64,000 nucleotides of DNA from Candidatus Rifleibacteriota bacterium (GTDB taxonomy: Bacteria; Riflebacteria; Ozemobacteria; Ozemobacterales; Ozemobacteraceae): assembly GCA_029564115.1 (NCBI GenBank), contig JAKQQP010000070.1, positions 34,650 through 98,649 on the forward strand. Reading direction: 5' to 3'. Shown here piece by piece: positions 1-8,275 of this stretch (position 1 is its first letter; every line of letters starts with the position of its first letter). The position numbers were made by a program, and so were the translations under genes. Under the pieces are notes generated by a model. That model saw nothing but the letters and a program-made list of their open reading frames with translations, was not told the DNA's origin and made no database searches.

Positions 1-2
1 TC

Positions 3-1640
3 GATAGCCCGCAGACTCGAGAAGCGCTCGACTTTTATCTGCAGCTTAAAAACTACAGCTACTGCGAAAAACAGGATCTGCTCGACGAAGCTTTTAAGCG
101 CGGCAAGCTCGGTCTGGCTATTTCCGGCTCATGGAACTTCGCCCGCTACCCCATAGATGCCCCGAATCTTGATTTTGGCGTGGCTTTGATGCCTAAACCG
201 GCAGAAGACAAGGGCTTTTCTACATCTTTTCTGGGCGGCGAAATACTGGTGCTCTTCAAGACCTGCAAAAACCCGGATCTGGCCGCAAAATTCGTTCGTT
301 ATCTGACCACTGTCGAAAACACCCTGCCGATTACCCGCGAGGCGTTTGTAAGTTTTCCGGCTCATATAGACGCTTACAATGACGAGATGTTCACAGCCAA
401 CCCGCGTCTGGCGGTGTTCGTCGAGCAGATGAAGACCGGTATTCACCCGCCGGTGCACCGCTTGTGGATCGACCTCGAAAAAATCATCAATGACGCTGTT
501 GAAAGTGCCATGTATGGTGAGCCTTCAGACAAGGTTTTTGCGGTGGCCGCCGCCGAGTTCAGGCGAATCTCTGAACAGCGCAACGGCAAGACTGCCCAGA
601 CCGACTCTTCAGCGGTGTCAGCGGCTGCGCCGGGTGCTTCGGGTCGATGGAGCTGGCAGGTGTTTCTGCTGGCGATAATCGGGGTCGGAACTCTGGTAAA
701 CTCAGTTTTGCTTGCTTATGTTCTGCATGAGTTAAAAAAAAAACGCCGGCTGACTGAGCGCTCAGAAGCTGTCGGGCCTATAAAAAAATCGCAGCGGGTA
801 TTTTTGTTCATGCTGCCATGGCTGCTGACTTTCGCTGTTTTCTGGCTTTATCCACTGTTTTTTTCGTTGTTGCTGAGCTTTTGTGATTATGATGTTTTTC
901 ACCCGGCGGTTTTCAGTTTTGCCGGTCTGAAAAACTATACCCGCCTTTTTGCTGACGCCGATTTTTTGCAGGCTTTCAAGAATACGCTCGTGTTCGTAAT
1001 CGGCACAACTCCTGTCACTACCGGTCTGGCACTGGTGCTTGCCTTGATGATCAATTCGGTCAGGCGCGGCAGTGAGGTTTTTCGCTCGATCTTTTTTTTG
1101 CCTTCAATCATTTCAATCGTGGTAACGGCTACGATTTTTAAATCATTTTATTCGCCGGTTGGCGTGCTGAACCGGGTTCTGGGCTTGTTTGGCCTGCCGG
1201 GTCAGGCCTGGCTCATCGAGAAGGGGCTGGCGCTCCCGGCGATCATGCTGATGAATATCTGGGCTTTCACCGGCTATTATATGGTTCTGTATCTTGCGGC
1301 GCTCAAGGCGGTGCCGAAGCAGCTTTACGAAGCCGCCGAAGTCGATGGTGCCGATGACTGGCAGCAGTTTCGCTATATCACTCTGCCGCAGATTCACTAT
1401 ATGACTATTTTCATTTTAACCGTGAACACGATTCGCAGCTGGCAGGTTTTCCCGGAAGTTTTCACTTTAACACGGGGCGGGCCGGTTGGCAGCACGAATA
1501 CCATGGTTCATCATCTTTACGAAACGGCGTTCAGATATCACGAAATGGGCTATGCTTCGGCTATTTCGTATGTTCTGCTGGCGGTGATTCTGGTGTTTTC
1601 GCTGGCTCAGATGCGAATTTTGCAGGGGAAAAAACGATGA
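3..1640 (+). CDS. ABC importer: solute-binding protein fused to permease (5' partial)
   Basis: The reading frame is open from the window edge, so the start lies upstream. The first ~210 visible residues look like the C-terminal half of a family 1 extracellular solute-binding protein (a GSW motif, then a GGE segment and a helix-rich end). A charged linker and a single membrane helix follow, then a six-helix MalF/UgpA-type permease. The permease carries the EAA loop (EAAEVDGADDW, then LPQI) that docks the ATPase. The fused protein would capture and import a sugar-like solute across the cytoplasmic membrane. The stop overlaps the next permease by 4 bases, so the two are translationally coupled. 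No ATPase gene is in the window. The family assignment is firm; the substrate is unknown. Confidence 0.85.
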   Translation, partial: DSPQTREALDFYLQLKNYSYCEKQDLLDEAFKRGKLGLAISGSWNFARYPIDAPNLDFGVALMPKPAEDKGFSTSFLGGEILVLFKTCKNPDLAAKFVRYLTTVENTLPITREAFVSFPAHIDAYNDEMFTANPRLAVFVEQMKTGIHPPVHRLWIDLEKIINDAVESAMYGEPSDKVFAVAAAEFRRISEQRNGKTAQTDSSAVSAAAPGASGRWSWQVFLLAIIGVGTLVNSVLLAYVLHELKKKRRLTERSEAVGPIKKSQRVFLFMLPWLLTFAVFWLYPLFFSLLLSFCDYDVFHPAVFSFAGLKNYTRLFADADFLQAFKNTLVFVIGTTPVTTGLALVLALMINSVRRGSEVFRSIFFLPSIISIVVTATIFKSFYSPVGVLNRVLGLFGLPGQAWLIEKGLALPAIMLMNIWAFTGYYMVLYLAALKAVPKQLYEAAEVDGADDWQQFRYITLPQIHYMTIFILTVNTIRSWQVFPEVFTLTRGGPVGSTNTMVHHLYETAFRYHEMGYASAISYVLLAVILVFSLAQMRILQGKKR

Positions 1641-2452
1641 CCGGCAACTCGGCGAGACAAAGGGGTTTGTTTGCGGTAATGGCGGCTCTGGCCTTCAGTT
1701 ATCTGTACCCCTGGTTGTATATGTTTACCAGGTCTCTTCTACGTCATGAGCCCGGCATGTCAGATGGAAAAGGGCTGTTTACCCTCGATTTTTATCGACT
1801 GGTGCTCGGCAACGCCGGGTTTCCCGCTTATATGTTGAACAGTATGCTGGTTTTGACCGCAGTTATGGCAGCCAACGTCGTTTTTTCGCTGATGGTGGGC
1901 TATGCTTTTGCCCGTTATCGCTTTCCCTTTAGAAAAGTGCTTTTCTGGCTGGTACTGGCGACCCTGATGCTGCCGAAACAGACGTTGATGATTCCGCTGC
2001 TCGACCTGATGGTGCGTCTTGGGTTGCATGACACACTTTGGGCGCTGATTTTGCCATTCTGTGTTGACGGCTTCAATCTTTTTCTGATGAAGCAGTACAT
2101 CGAGGGCCTGCCGCACGATCTCGAAGACGCTGCCCGCGTTGACGGCGCCGGCGAAATCGGTATTCTCTGGCATGTCATGGCACCGCTGTGCCGCCCGGCT
2201 ATGGCAGTGCTGATCATCAACACCGCCATAATCAACTGGAACTCTTTTCTGTTTCCGTTGATTATGACGGATACAGCCTCGGTTCGCACTTTGCCGGTCG
2301 CGCTGGCGATGTTCTCGCAAGGCCCGTATGCAACCGACTGGGGCGCACTGATGGCCGGTGCCTCGGTCAGTTCACTGCCGATCATCGCTATTTTCTGGTT
2401 TTTTCAGAAAGAAATCATCGAAGGTATAACCAGCGGCGCCCTCAAAGACTGA
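1637..2452 (+). CDS. ABC transporter permease, MalG/UgpE type
   Basis: This 271-residue protein has about six membrane segments and the second permease EAA loop (EDAARVDGAGEIG) near residues 156-170, typical of carbohydrate-uptake (CUT1) inner-membrane permeases. It should pair with the permease half of the preceding fusion gene to form the translocation pore. The ATG overlaps the upstream stop (ATGA), which fixes the start. Length is normal for the family. The following 140 bases hold the promoter of the next operon, so this gene probably ends the transporter operon. The substrate cannot be read from sequence. Confidence 0.88.
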   Translation: MTGNSARQRGLFAVMAALAFSYLYPWLYMFTRSLLRHEPGMSDGKGLFTLDFYRLVLGNAGFPAYMLNSMLVLTAVMAANVVFSLMVGYAFARYRFPFRKVLFWLVLATLMLPKQTLMIPLLDLMVRLGLHDTLWALILPFCVDGFNLFLMKQYIEGLPHDLEDAARVDGAGEIGILWHVMAPLCRPAMAVLIINTAIINWNSFLFPLIMTDTASVRTLPVALAMFSQGPYATDWGALMAGASVSSLPIIAIFWFFQKEIIEGITSGALKD

Positions 2453-2531
2453 GAAGCAGTTCAATGCATATTTTCCATGGCTGTTGCCATCCACTGACCA
2501 CTACCCACTAATCACTATATTTAAGTATCAG

Positions 2532-2560
2532 TTGACTTTTGAAGTTTTGGTATATATAGT
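2532..2560 (+). promoter_or_regulatory. Sigma-70-type promoter of the GntR/glutamate-mutase operon
   Basis: TTGACT at 2532-2537 and TATAGT at 2555-2560 are separated by 17 bases, an almost ideal sigma-70 spacing. The start codon of the GntR gene lies about 33 bases downstream of the -10 box. No other good promoter is visible before the mutase genes, so this one probably drives the whole operon. Confidence 0.7.
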
Positions 2561-2583
2561 CCTTTTTAATTGGAATATACCAA
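2547..2583. promoter_or_regulatory. Split inverted repeat, probable GntR operator
   Basis: TTGGTATAT (2547-2555) and its exact inverted copy ATATACCAA (2575-2583) are separated by 19 bases. One arm touches the -10 box and the other reaches into the ribosome binding site of the GntR gene. TGGT...ACCA half sites are usual for GntR regulators. A repressor bound here would block both transcription and the ribosome site, which suggests autoregulation. This is inference from sequence symmetry and position. Confidence 0.6.
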
Positions 2584-2592
2584 GGAGCAGTG

Positions 2593-3726
2593 ATGAGTTT
2601 GCGGCTGCATATTGAAAATGGTTCTGAGATGCCCATTTATCGACAGATAAGTGAGCAGATCGCTGCTTTGATCAAAAATGGCGGCTTGAAACAGGGTGAG
2701 CATCTGCCGCCCGAACGTGAACTGGCGCTACAGCTCAAGATTGCCAGAGGTACCGTTAAAAAAGCTTACGAAGCACTGGTACAGCAGAAATTCATCGTTG
2801 CGGCGCGTGGGCGCGGCAGCCGTGTTGCTCCCGCTGCAGTTGAACCCTCTGTGAATTCTAGCGTCGCCGCTGTAACGCCGAAGTCAGCTGTTGCTGACAT
2901 AGATCTGCGTATTGCCGATGCTGCCGGCAGGCAGGTTCCGGGCGGGACAGTCCGTCGTCAAGATCCTGTGCTCTTTGCGGCGACCGGCCGTCAGGAACAG
3001 GCTTCCTGTATTCTTGCCGATGCCATCATCGCTCTTGAAGAACTGGGCTTTTCATATCGCCAGATCAACGACCTGTTCGGTGTAATGCTCGCCCGCCGCC
3101 AGGAACAGGTTGCACAGTTTGCCATTGCCGTTGTCGATTGCAACCCGGAAGCGCTTGGTATATACCAAAAACAGCTGGCGATGTTGACACATATGACGAC
3201 AGCGCGTTTCATGCTTGCTGACCTGCGGGGTACGGTCGCTGCCGCGACGATTCTGGCGCCTTTCGACCTGATTCTGACGACGACGACGCACGTCGAAGAA
3301 TTGCAGCGTCTGGCTCCGGCGCTTGCTCACAAGGTCGTTCCCGTCATTGTGTCGCCGACCCAGGCTACTTTGATTGCGCTTGCCCGGCTTGATTATCAGA
3401 GCCGGGTGGGGGTGCTGCACCAGAGCGCCCGCTTTTTTTCGATCATTGTCGGCTGGCTGCAGAAGTCCGGTTTTCAGGGCGAAATAAATGCATTCAATAC
3501 TCAGCTTGAAAGTGCCGAAGAACTTGAGAGCTTCGTTGCGAACAAATCGGTGCTGGTAGTGCCACCGGGTTTTGCAGCGCAGCTTCCGGGCGGTTATTTA
3601 ACGGCAATTAACCGCTTCAGACTGAACGGCGGTCAGCTGATTGATTTTGAGTATCAGATCGAGCGCGGTTCGCTGCTGCATCTCGAAGAGTTGATAAAAA
3701 GTTTATTAAACAAGACAAGGAAATAA
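2593..3726 (+). CDS. GntR-family transcriptional regulator
   Basis: Residues ~8-78 form a GntR winged helix-turn-helix domain ([17 protein letters not shown], then [11 protein letters not shown] and [10 protein letters not shown]). The remaining ~290 residues are an effector domain I do not recognise; it lacks the length for an MocR aminotransferase domain and shows no clear UTRA signature. An AAGGAG site 5 bases before ATG 2593 supports that start; a GTG at 2590 would be too close to it. The stop is only 2 bases before glmS, so the regulator is probably the first gene of the glutamate-fermentation operon. It likely senses glutamate or a pathway intermediate and controls its own operon through the TTGGTATAT repeats. 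The effector is unknown. Confidence 0.82.
   Translation: MSLRLHIENGSEMPIYRQISEQIAALIKNGGLKQGEHLPPERELALQLKIARGTVKKAYEALVQQKFIVAARGRGSRVAPAAVEPSVNSSVAAVTPKSAVADIDLRIADAAGRQVPGGTVRRQDPVLFAATGRQEQASCILADAIIALEELGFSYRQINDLFGVMLARRQEQVAQFAIAVVDCNPEALGIYQKQLAMLTHMTTARFMLADLRGTVAAATILAPFDLILTTTTHVEELQRLAPALAHKVVPVIVSPTQATLIALARLDYQSRVGVLHQSARFFSIIVGWLQKSGFQGEINAFNTQLESAEELESFVANKSVLVVPPGFAAQLPGGYLTAINRFRLNGGQLIDFEYQIERGSLLHLEELIKSLLNKTRK
3155..3168. promoter_or_regulatory. Perfect 14-bp palindrome inside the GntR gene, possible second operator
   Basis: TTGGTATATACCAA is a perfect palindrome inside the regulator coding sequence. It is made of exactly the two half sites found split around the promoter 600 bases upstream. 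A second binding site could support looping or a roadblock. It could also be chance, since it also encodes LGIYQ in frame. Confidence 0.45.
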
Positions 3727-3728
3727 TT

Positions 3729-4148
3729 ATGTCAGCAACCAATATTGTTCTGGGTGTAATAGGCTTTGACTGCCATTCTGTCGGCAACAAGATTCTTGAA
3801 GCCTATTTTACCGAAGCCGGCTTCAAAGTTACCAACCTTGGGGTCATGGTCAGCCAGGAAGAATTTATCAACGCCGCTATCGAAACCGATGCCAAAGCCA
3901 TTCTGGTTTCTTCGCTCTACGGCCATGGCGAAATCGACTGTGCCGGGCTGCGCGAAAAATGTATCGAAAAGGGTCTCGAAGAAATCGTTCTTTATGTCGG
4001 CGGCAACCTCGTGGTCGGCAAAACCCCCTTTGCCCAGGTCGAAGAAAAATTTCTGAAAATGGGTTACAATCGTGTATTCGGGCCTGACTGTGCCCTTGAC
4101 AAGGTGGTTGAATTTCTTAACAAAGATATCGAAGCCAAAAACAGATAA
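3729..4148 (+). CDS. glmS: Glutamate mutase small subunit (methylaspartate mutase S)
   Basis: This B12-binding subunit of glutamate mutase (EC 5.4.99.1), which interconverts L-glutamate and (2S,3S)-3-methylaspartate, has the DxHxxG cobalamin motif near residues 14-19 (DCHSVG) and the GGN segment near residue 90. Its 139 residues match the family (about 137). It forms the cytoplasmic heterotetramer with GlmE. It starts 2 bases after the GntR stop and overlaps glmL by one base, so it belongs to the same operon. The cofactor requirement makes the pathway dependent on cobalamin supply. Confidence 0.95.
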   Translation: MSATNIVLGVIGFDCHSVGNKILEAYFTEAGFKVTNLGVMVSQEEFINAAIETDAKAILVSSLYGHGEIDCAGLREKCIEKGLEEIVLYVGGNLVVGKTPFAQVEEKFLKMGYNRVFGPDCALDKVVEFLNKDIEAKNR

Positions 4149-5578
4149 TGAACAGTAACCGGCTGATCTGTGTAGATATAGGCTCGACCTGGACCAAAGG
4201 CGCAATCTTCAGACTTGTTGAAGATCGTTTTGTGGTCGAGAATCGTGCCGTTGCGCCTACCAGCGTCGATTATCTGCCAGAAGGCTTTTTTAATGTGGCG
4301 GCGCAGCTCTGCCCCGGCTATGACTGGCACAGGCTGACCGCCGCCGATGCACCATACCCCGTGCATTTTTCTTCTTCAGCTAAGGGCGGCCTCAAAGTCG
4401 CTGTAGTCGGCCTGGTCCCTGAAATGTCGCTGCAGATTGCCCGCCTCGCGGCCTTTTCTGCTGGCGCCCGCATTTGTGCTTCGTTTCCATACCGTTTGAC
4501 CAGAAGCAATATTGCTGCCATCGAACAGTCACAGCCAGATATTCTGTTGCTCTGCGGCGGCACTGATGGCGGTAACGAGCGCTACGTCACCGAAAACGCC
4601 CAGGCTCTCGCTGGCTCAGACTTTGCCGGCACCATCGTTTATGCCGGCAATAACAGCGCTGTAGACCGCGTTTCTGAACTATTGAGCAACCGTGATCTGG
4701 TGATCAGCGAAAACCTGATGCCTGATTTTGGCCGTCTGAACATCGAACCGGTGCGCGAGGCTATTCGCAAAGTTTTTCTCGCCAGAATAGTTTCTGGAAA
4801 AGGGCTGGACCGCCTGGTTGCCGCGTTCGCAACTCAGCCGGTGCCGACGCCGCTTGCGGTGTTGAACCTGGTAAAAGCCATCGGTCAGCACAGTGCCGGC
4901 TGGCAAAACTTTGCTCTGATCGATATGGGCGGTGCCACCACCGATTTTTACTCGTTTGGCGACGCTTATTACCCCGATTCTGGTACGGTAATGAAAGGCA
5001 TTATCGAGCCCTCTTTAAAAAGAACCGTCGAAGGTGATCTGGGCATGCGCGTCAGTGCCGAATCTACTTTCGCTACTGCAGAAGCTTATCTGAAAGCGGT
5101 AACTGATTTTTCTGAAGAGCAGCTGGCAGCTTTGCAGAAATACGTCGGCAATCTTACGGTCAACACCGGGCATTTGCCCGACAACGCCATAGAGAAGCAC
5201 TACGACAGCCTGCTGGCCGGTGCCTGCATTTATCATTCGCTGATGCGTCATGCCGGCAGTATCGAAGAGGTTTATACGACCAAAGGTCGTGTCTGGGCAC
5301 AGACCGGCAAAGATCTGCGTCGGGTGAACCGGATAATCGGCACCGGCGGTTATCTTGCCGCGATGGGGCGGGCCGGTGACGCCGTTGTCATACCTGGGCA
5401 GCCGGTTCTTCCGGGCGAAAAAACGCCGCTGCTGCCGCAAAAATTCACTTATTTTACCGATAACGATTACATTCTTCCCCTTTTAGGCAACCTGGCGGAA
5501 AAGTTTCCGCAACAATGTGCATCAACAGCTGTTTCAGCAATTTCTCAATCGCAACATTACGAAGTTAAGGAGCCCTGA
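4148..5578 (+). CDS. glmL: Glutamate mutase reactivase/accessory protein MutL
   Basis: GlmL (MutL) is an ASKHA-fold ATPase lying between the small and large mutase subunits in known glutamate-fermentation operons; it is thought to reactivate or chaperone the B12 enzyme. Residues 8-17 carry the phosphate-1 motif (VDIGSTWTKG). A second ATPase motif, LIDMGGATTDF, lies near residue 258. Length is 476 residues, usual for the family (about 460). The start overlaps the glmS stop by one base and a ribosome site for glmE lies at its 3' end. The ATPase fold is clear; the exact biochemical role in this organism is inferred from family and context. Confidence 0.92.
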   Translation: MNSNRLICVDIGSTWTKGAIFRLVEDRFVVENRAVAPTSVDYLPEGFFNVAAQLCPGYDWHRLTAADAPYPVHFSSSAKGGLKVAVVGLVPEMSLQIARLAAFSAGARICASFPYRLTRSNIAAIEQSQPDILLLCGGTDGGNERYVTENAQALAGSDFAGTIVYAGNNSAVDRVSELLSNRDLVISENLMPDFGRLNIEPVREAIRKVFLARIVSGKGLDRLVAAFATQPVPTPLAVLNLVKAIGQHSAGWQNFALIDMGGATTDFYSFGDAYYPDSGTVMKGIIEPSLKRTVEGDLGMRVSAESTFATAEAYLKAVTDFSEEQLAALQKYVGNLTVNTGHLPDNAIEKHYDSLLAGACIYHSLMRHAGSIEEVYTTKGRVWAQTGKDLRRVNRIIGTGGYLAAMGRAGDAVVIPGQPVLPGEKTPLLPQKFTYFTDNDYILPLLGNLAEKFPQQCASTAVSAISQSQHYEVKEP

Positions 5579-5582
5579 CAAC

Positions 5583-7028
5583 GTGAGTTCATCAAAGCTT
5601 AGCATCGAAAAATTCAACGAAATCCGCCAGGAGATACTGCAAACCTGGCCAACCGGCCAAGGCCTGACTCTCGAAGATGGCATTGCCTACCAGAAGACCA
5701 TCCCCGAAGCCAAAAACTTCGCCGTGGCCATGCGTAAAGCCTCTGAAGCCGGCAAGACACTGCTGCAGCCCCGCGCTGGTGTCGCACTGATTCAGGATCA
5801 CATCAAACTGCTGCAATATCTCGAAAACGAGGGCGAAGCGGATTTGCTGCCGACCACCATCGATGCCTACACCCGCCAGAACCGCTACCAGGAAGCAGCT
5901 GTCGGTATCGAGAAATCGCTGCAGGCAAGAACTTCACTGTTGAACGGGTTCCCGGCGGTAAATCATGGTCTGGCCGGTTGCAGGCAGGTTACCGAAGCTG
6001 TTAAGTCGCCGATTCAGGTGCGCCACGGCACTCCTGATGCCAGATTGCTTGCTGAAATTACCCTGGCCGGTGGTTTTACCAGCTATGAAGGCGGCGGTAT
6101 TTCTTATAACATTCCTTATGCGAAAAAGGTGCCCCTGCAGAAATCGATCGACGACTGGAAATATGTCGACCGCCTTGTCGGTATCTACGAAGAGAACGGT
6201 ATTCACATCAACCGCGAGCCGTTTGGCCCCTTGACCGGCACTCTGGTGCCACCTTTCGTCAGCCATGTGGTTGCCATCGTCGAAGGCATTCTGGCCCTGC
6301 GTCAGGGCGTGAAGTCGATCACTCTCGGTTACGGTCAGGGTGGCAACCTGTTTCAGGATATCGCCGCTCTGATTTCGTTGAAGAGTCTGGCACACGAATT
6401 CTTTGCCCGTGAAGGTTTTAAAGATTATGAACTGACAACCGTTTTCCATCAATGGATGGGCGGTTTCCCTGAAGACGAAGCCAAAGCCTTCTCAGTTATC
6501 AGCTGGGGTGCTTCAGTAGCAGTTTTGGCCGGCGCCGACAAAGTAATCGTCAAGTCGCCGCACGAAGCTATGGGTATTCCGACCAAAGAAGCCAACGCTC
6601 AGGGGCTCAGATGCACCCGTCAGGCTGTCAGCATGCTGCGCGATCAGAAGTTTCCGATCGGCAAAGAGCATCAGGTCGAGATCGAGCAGATTCAGAAAGA
6701 AGTCAGATGCATCATGGAAGCAATTTATCAGCTTGGCAACGGCGATGTCGAAGCCGGTATCGTAGCTGCTTTTGAAGCCGGGGTTATGGATGTACCATTC
6801 GCACCTTCGATTCACAATCACGGCAAAATTCTGCCGATGCGTGACAACAACGGCTTTATCAGAGTATTCAACAAGGGCAATCTCGCCCTCAACGACGAAA
6901 TTATGGCTTACCACCGCGAAAAGCTCGAAGAGCGGGCGAAGGCAGAAGGCCGCAACGTATGTTTCCAGATGGTTACAGATGATATTTACGCTATCAGCAA
7001 AGGCGCATTAGTAGGGAGACCCAGATGA
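5583..7028 (+). CDS. glmE: Glutamate mutase large subunit (methylaspartate mutase E)
   Basis: This is the substrate-binding TIM-barrel subunit of glutamate mutase, which binds glutamate and the lower face of coenzyme B12 at the GlmS interface. The chosen GTG start at 5583 follows an AAGGAG site and gives 481 residues, matching the clostridial enzyme (about 483); starting upstream would add residues inside glmL. The family N-terminal pattern (ETWPTG-like QTWPTG, then KNFA) is present. Other family-like stretches are QVRHGTPDARLL and EGGGISYNIPY. The stop overlaps the mal start (ATGA). Together with glmS and glmL the enzyme is complete. Confidence 0.95.
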   Translation: MSSSKLSIEKFNEIRQEILQTWPTGQGLTLEDGIAYQKTIPEAKNFAVAMRKASEAGKTLLQPRAGVALIQDHIKLLQYLENEGEADLLPTTIDAYTRQNRYQEAAVGIEKSLQARTSLLNGFPAVNHGLAGCRQVTEAVKSPIQVRHGTPDARLLAEITLAGGFTSYEGGGISYNIPYAKKVPLQKSIDDWKYVDRLVGIYEENGIHINREPFGPLTGTLVPPFVSHVVAIVEGILALRQGVKSITLGYGQGGNLFQDIAALISLKSLAHEFFAREGFKDYELTTVFHQWMGGFPEDEAKAFSVISWGASVAVLAGADKVIVKSPHEAMGIPTKEANAQGLRCTRQAVSMLRDQKFPIGKEHQVEIEQIQKEVRCIMEAIYQLGNGDVEAGIVAAFEAGVMDVPFAPSIHNHGKILPMRDNNGFIRVFNKGNLALNDEIMAYHREKLEERAKAEGRNVCFQMVTDDIYAISKGALVGRPR

Positions 7029-8275
7029 AAATAATCAAAGCTGCTTTTTCAAAAGGTATTTCGGCATTTTTCTTCGACGATCAGCGTGCCATTAAAAAGG
7101 GCGCGAAACATGATGGTTTTGTCTACGTCGGCGAGCCGGTAACTCAGGGGTTCAGCCGCATCAGACAGGCAGGGCAGAGTATTTCGGTTCTGCTGTTGCT
7201 CGAAGACGGGCAGGTTGCCTGTGGAGACTGCGCTGCCGTGCAGTATTCAGGTGCCGGTGGCCGTGACCCTCTGTTTCTGGCCGAAGAATATGTTCCTTAT
7301 CTCGAAAAGCATATCAAACCGTTGCTCGAAGGCATGGAAATCGGGACTTTCAGAGACATGGCCAAGCATTTTACCGAATTGGTGATCGAAGGCAGGCCAC
7401 TGCATTCAGCGATTCGCTACGGCCTGAGCCAGGCTCTGCTCGATGCCCGGGCGAAAGCTCTGCATCTGATGCCCTGTGAAGTCATCTGCCGGGAATACGA
7501 TCTGCCAGTCATCGCCGAGCGGGTGCCCATTTTTGGTCAGACCGGCGACAACCGCTACGATAACGTTGACAAGATGATTCTCAAAGGCATCGAAGTTCTG
7601 CCGCATGGTTTGATCAACAACGTCGAAGAGAAGCTGGGCCGCAATGGTGAAAAGTTGCGCGAATACATTCGCTGGCTCGCTAATCGCGTTAAACAACTGC
7701 GCACCAGAGAAGACTACCGCCCCGATCTTCATATCGACGTGTATGGCACTATCGGTCAGATTTTCGATAACGATATGATCAAAGTTGCCGAATATATCGC
7801 TTCCCTTGAAAAAGATACTTACGGGCTGAACCTTTATATCGAAGGGCCGGTTGATATGGAAGAAAAACAGCTGCAGATCGCCAGTCTAAAAAAAATCACC
7901 GACCATCTGCGCGGCATCAGTTCGCCGGTTAAAATCGTTGCCGACGAGTGGTGCAACACTTTCGAAGACGTGCGCGACTTTACCGATGCCAAATCCTGTC
8001 ATATGGTGCAGATAAAGACTCCTGACCTCGGTGGTGTGCAGAATATCGTCGAAAGCGTTATCTATTGCCGAAAACACGGTATGGAAGCTTATCAGGGCGG
8101 AACCTGCAATGAAACCGACATTACCGCAAAAATCTGCGTGCATCTGGCCGTTGCCGCCAGGGCAGAGCGCATGCTGGCCAAGCCCGGCATGGGGTTTGAT
8201 GAAGGTTACACAATCGTTAACAACGAACTTGAACGCATTATTGCCGTTCTGCGCATGAGAAACGGGGGCAAATGA
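7025..8275 (+). CDS. mal: Methylaspartate ammonia-lyase
   Basis: The enzyme (EC 4.3.1.2) eliminates ammonia from 3-methylaspartate to give mesaconate, the second step of the methylaspartate pathway. At 416 residues it matches the Clostridium tetanomorphum enzyme (413). The N-terminal domain contains the family segment CGDCAAVQYSGAGGRD. The barrel contains DEWCNTFEDV and a QIKTPDLGG strand that carries active-site and metal-binding positions of this enolase-superfamily group. It is translationally coupled to glmE (ATGA) and to the following DUF1446 gene. Confidence 0.95.
   Translation: MKIIKAAFSKGISAFFFDDQRAIKKGAKHDGFVYVGEPVTQGFSRIRQAGQSISVLLLLEDGQVACGDCAAVQYSGAGGRDPLFLAEEYVPYLEKHIKPLLEGMEIGTFRDMAKHFTELVIEGRPLHSAIRYGLSQALLDARAKALHLMPCEVICREYDLPVIAERVPIFGQTGDNRYDNVDKMILKGIEVLPHGLINNVEEKLGRNGEKLREYIRWLANRVKQLRTREDYRPDLHIDVYGTIGQIFDNDMIKVAEYIASLEKDTYGLNLYIEGPVDMEEKQLQIASLKKITDHLRGISSPVKIVADEWCNTFEDVRDFTDAKSCHMVQIKTPDLGGVQNIVESVIYCRKHGMEAYQGGTCNETDITAKICVHLAVAARAERMLAKPGMGFDEGYTIVNNELERIIAVLRMRNGGK

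Noticed and set aside
2494..2520. Similarity of this intergenic stretch to 57227-57250 (shared GTGATTAGTGG in inverted orientation)
   Set aside because: Only about 11 bases match and both sites are low-complexity; not enough to call a dispersed repeat without a genome-wide search.
2453..2592. Cobalamin riboswitch sought upstream of the glutamate mutase operon
   Set aside because: No B12-box-like sequence is visible and the gap to the GntR promoter is too short for one.
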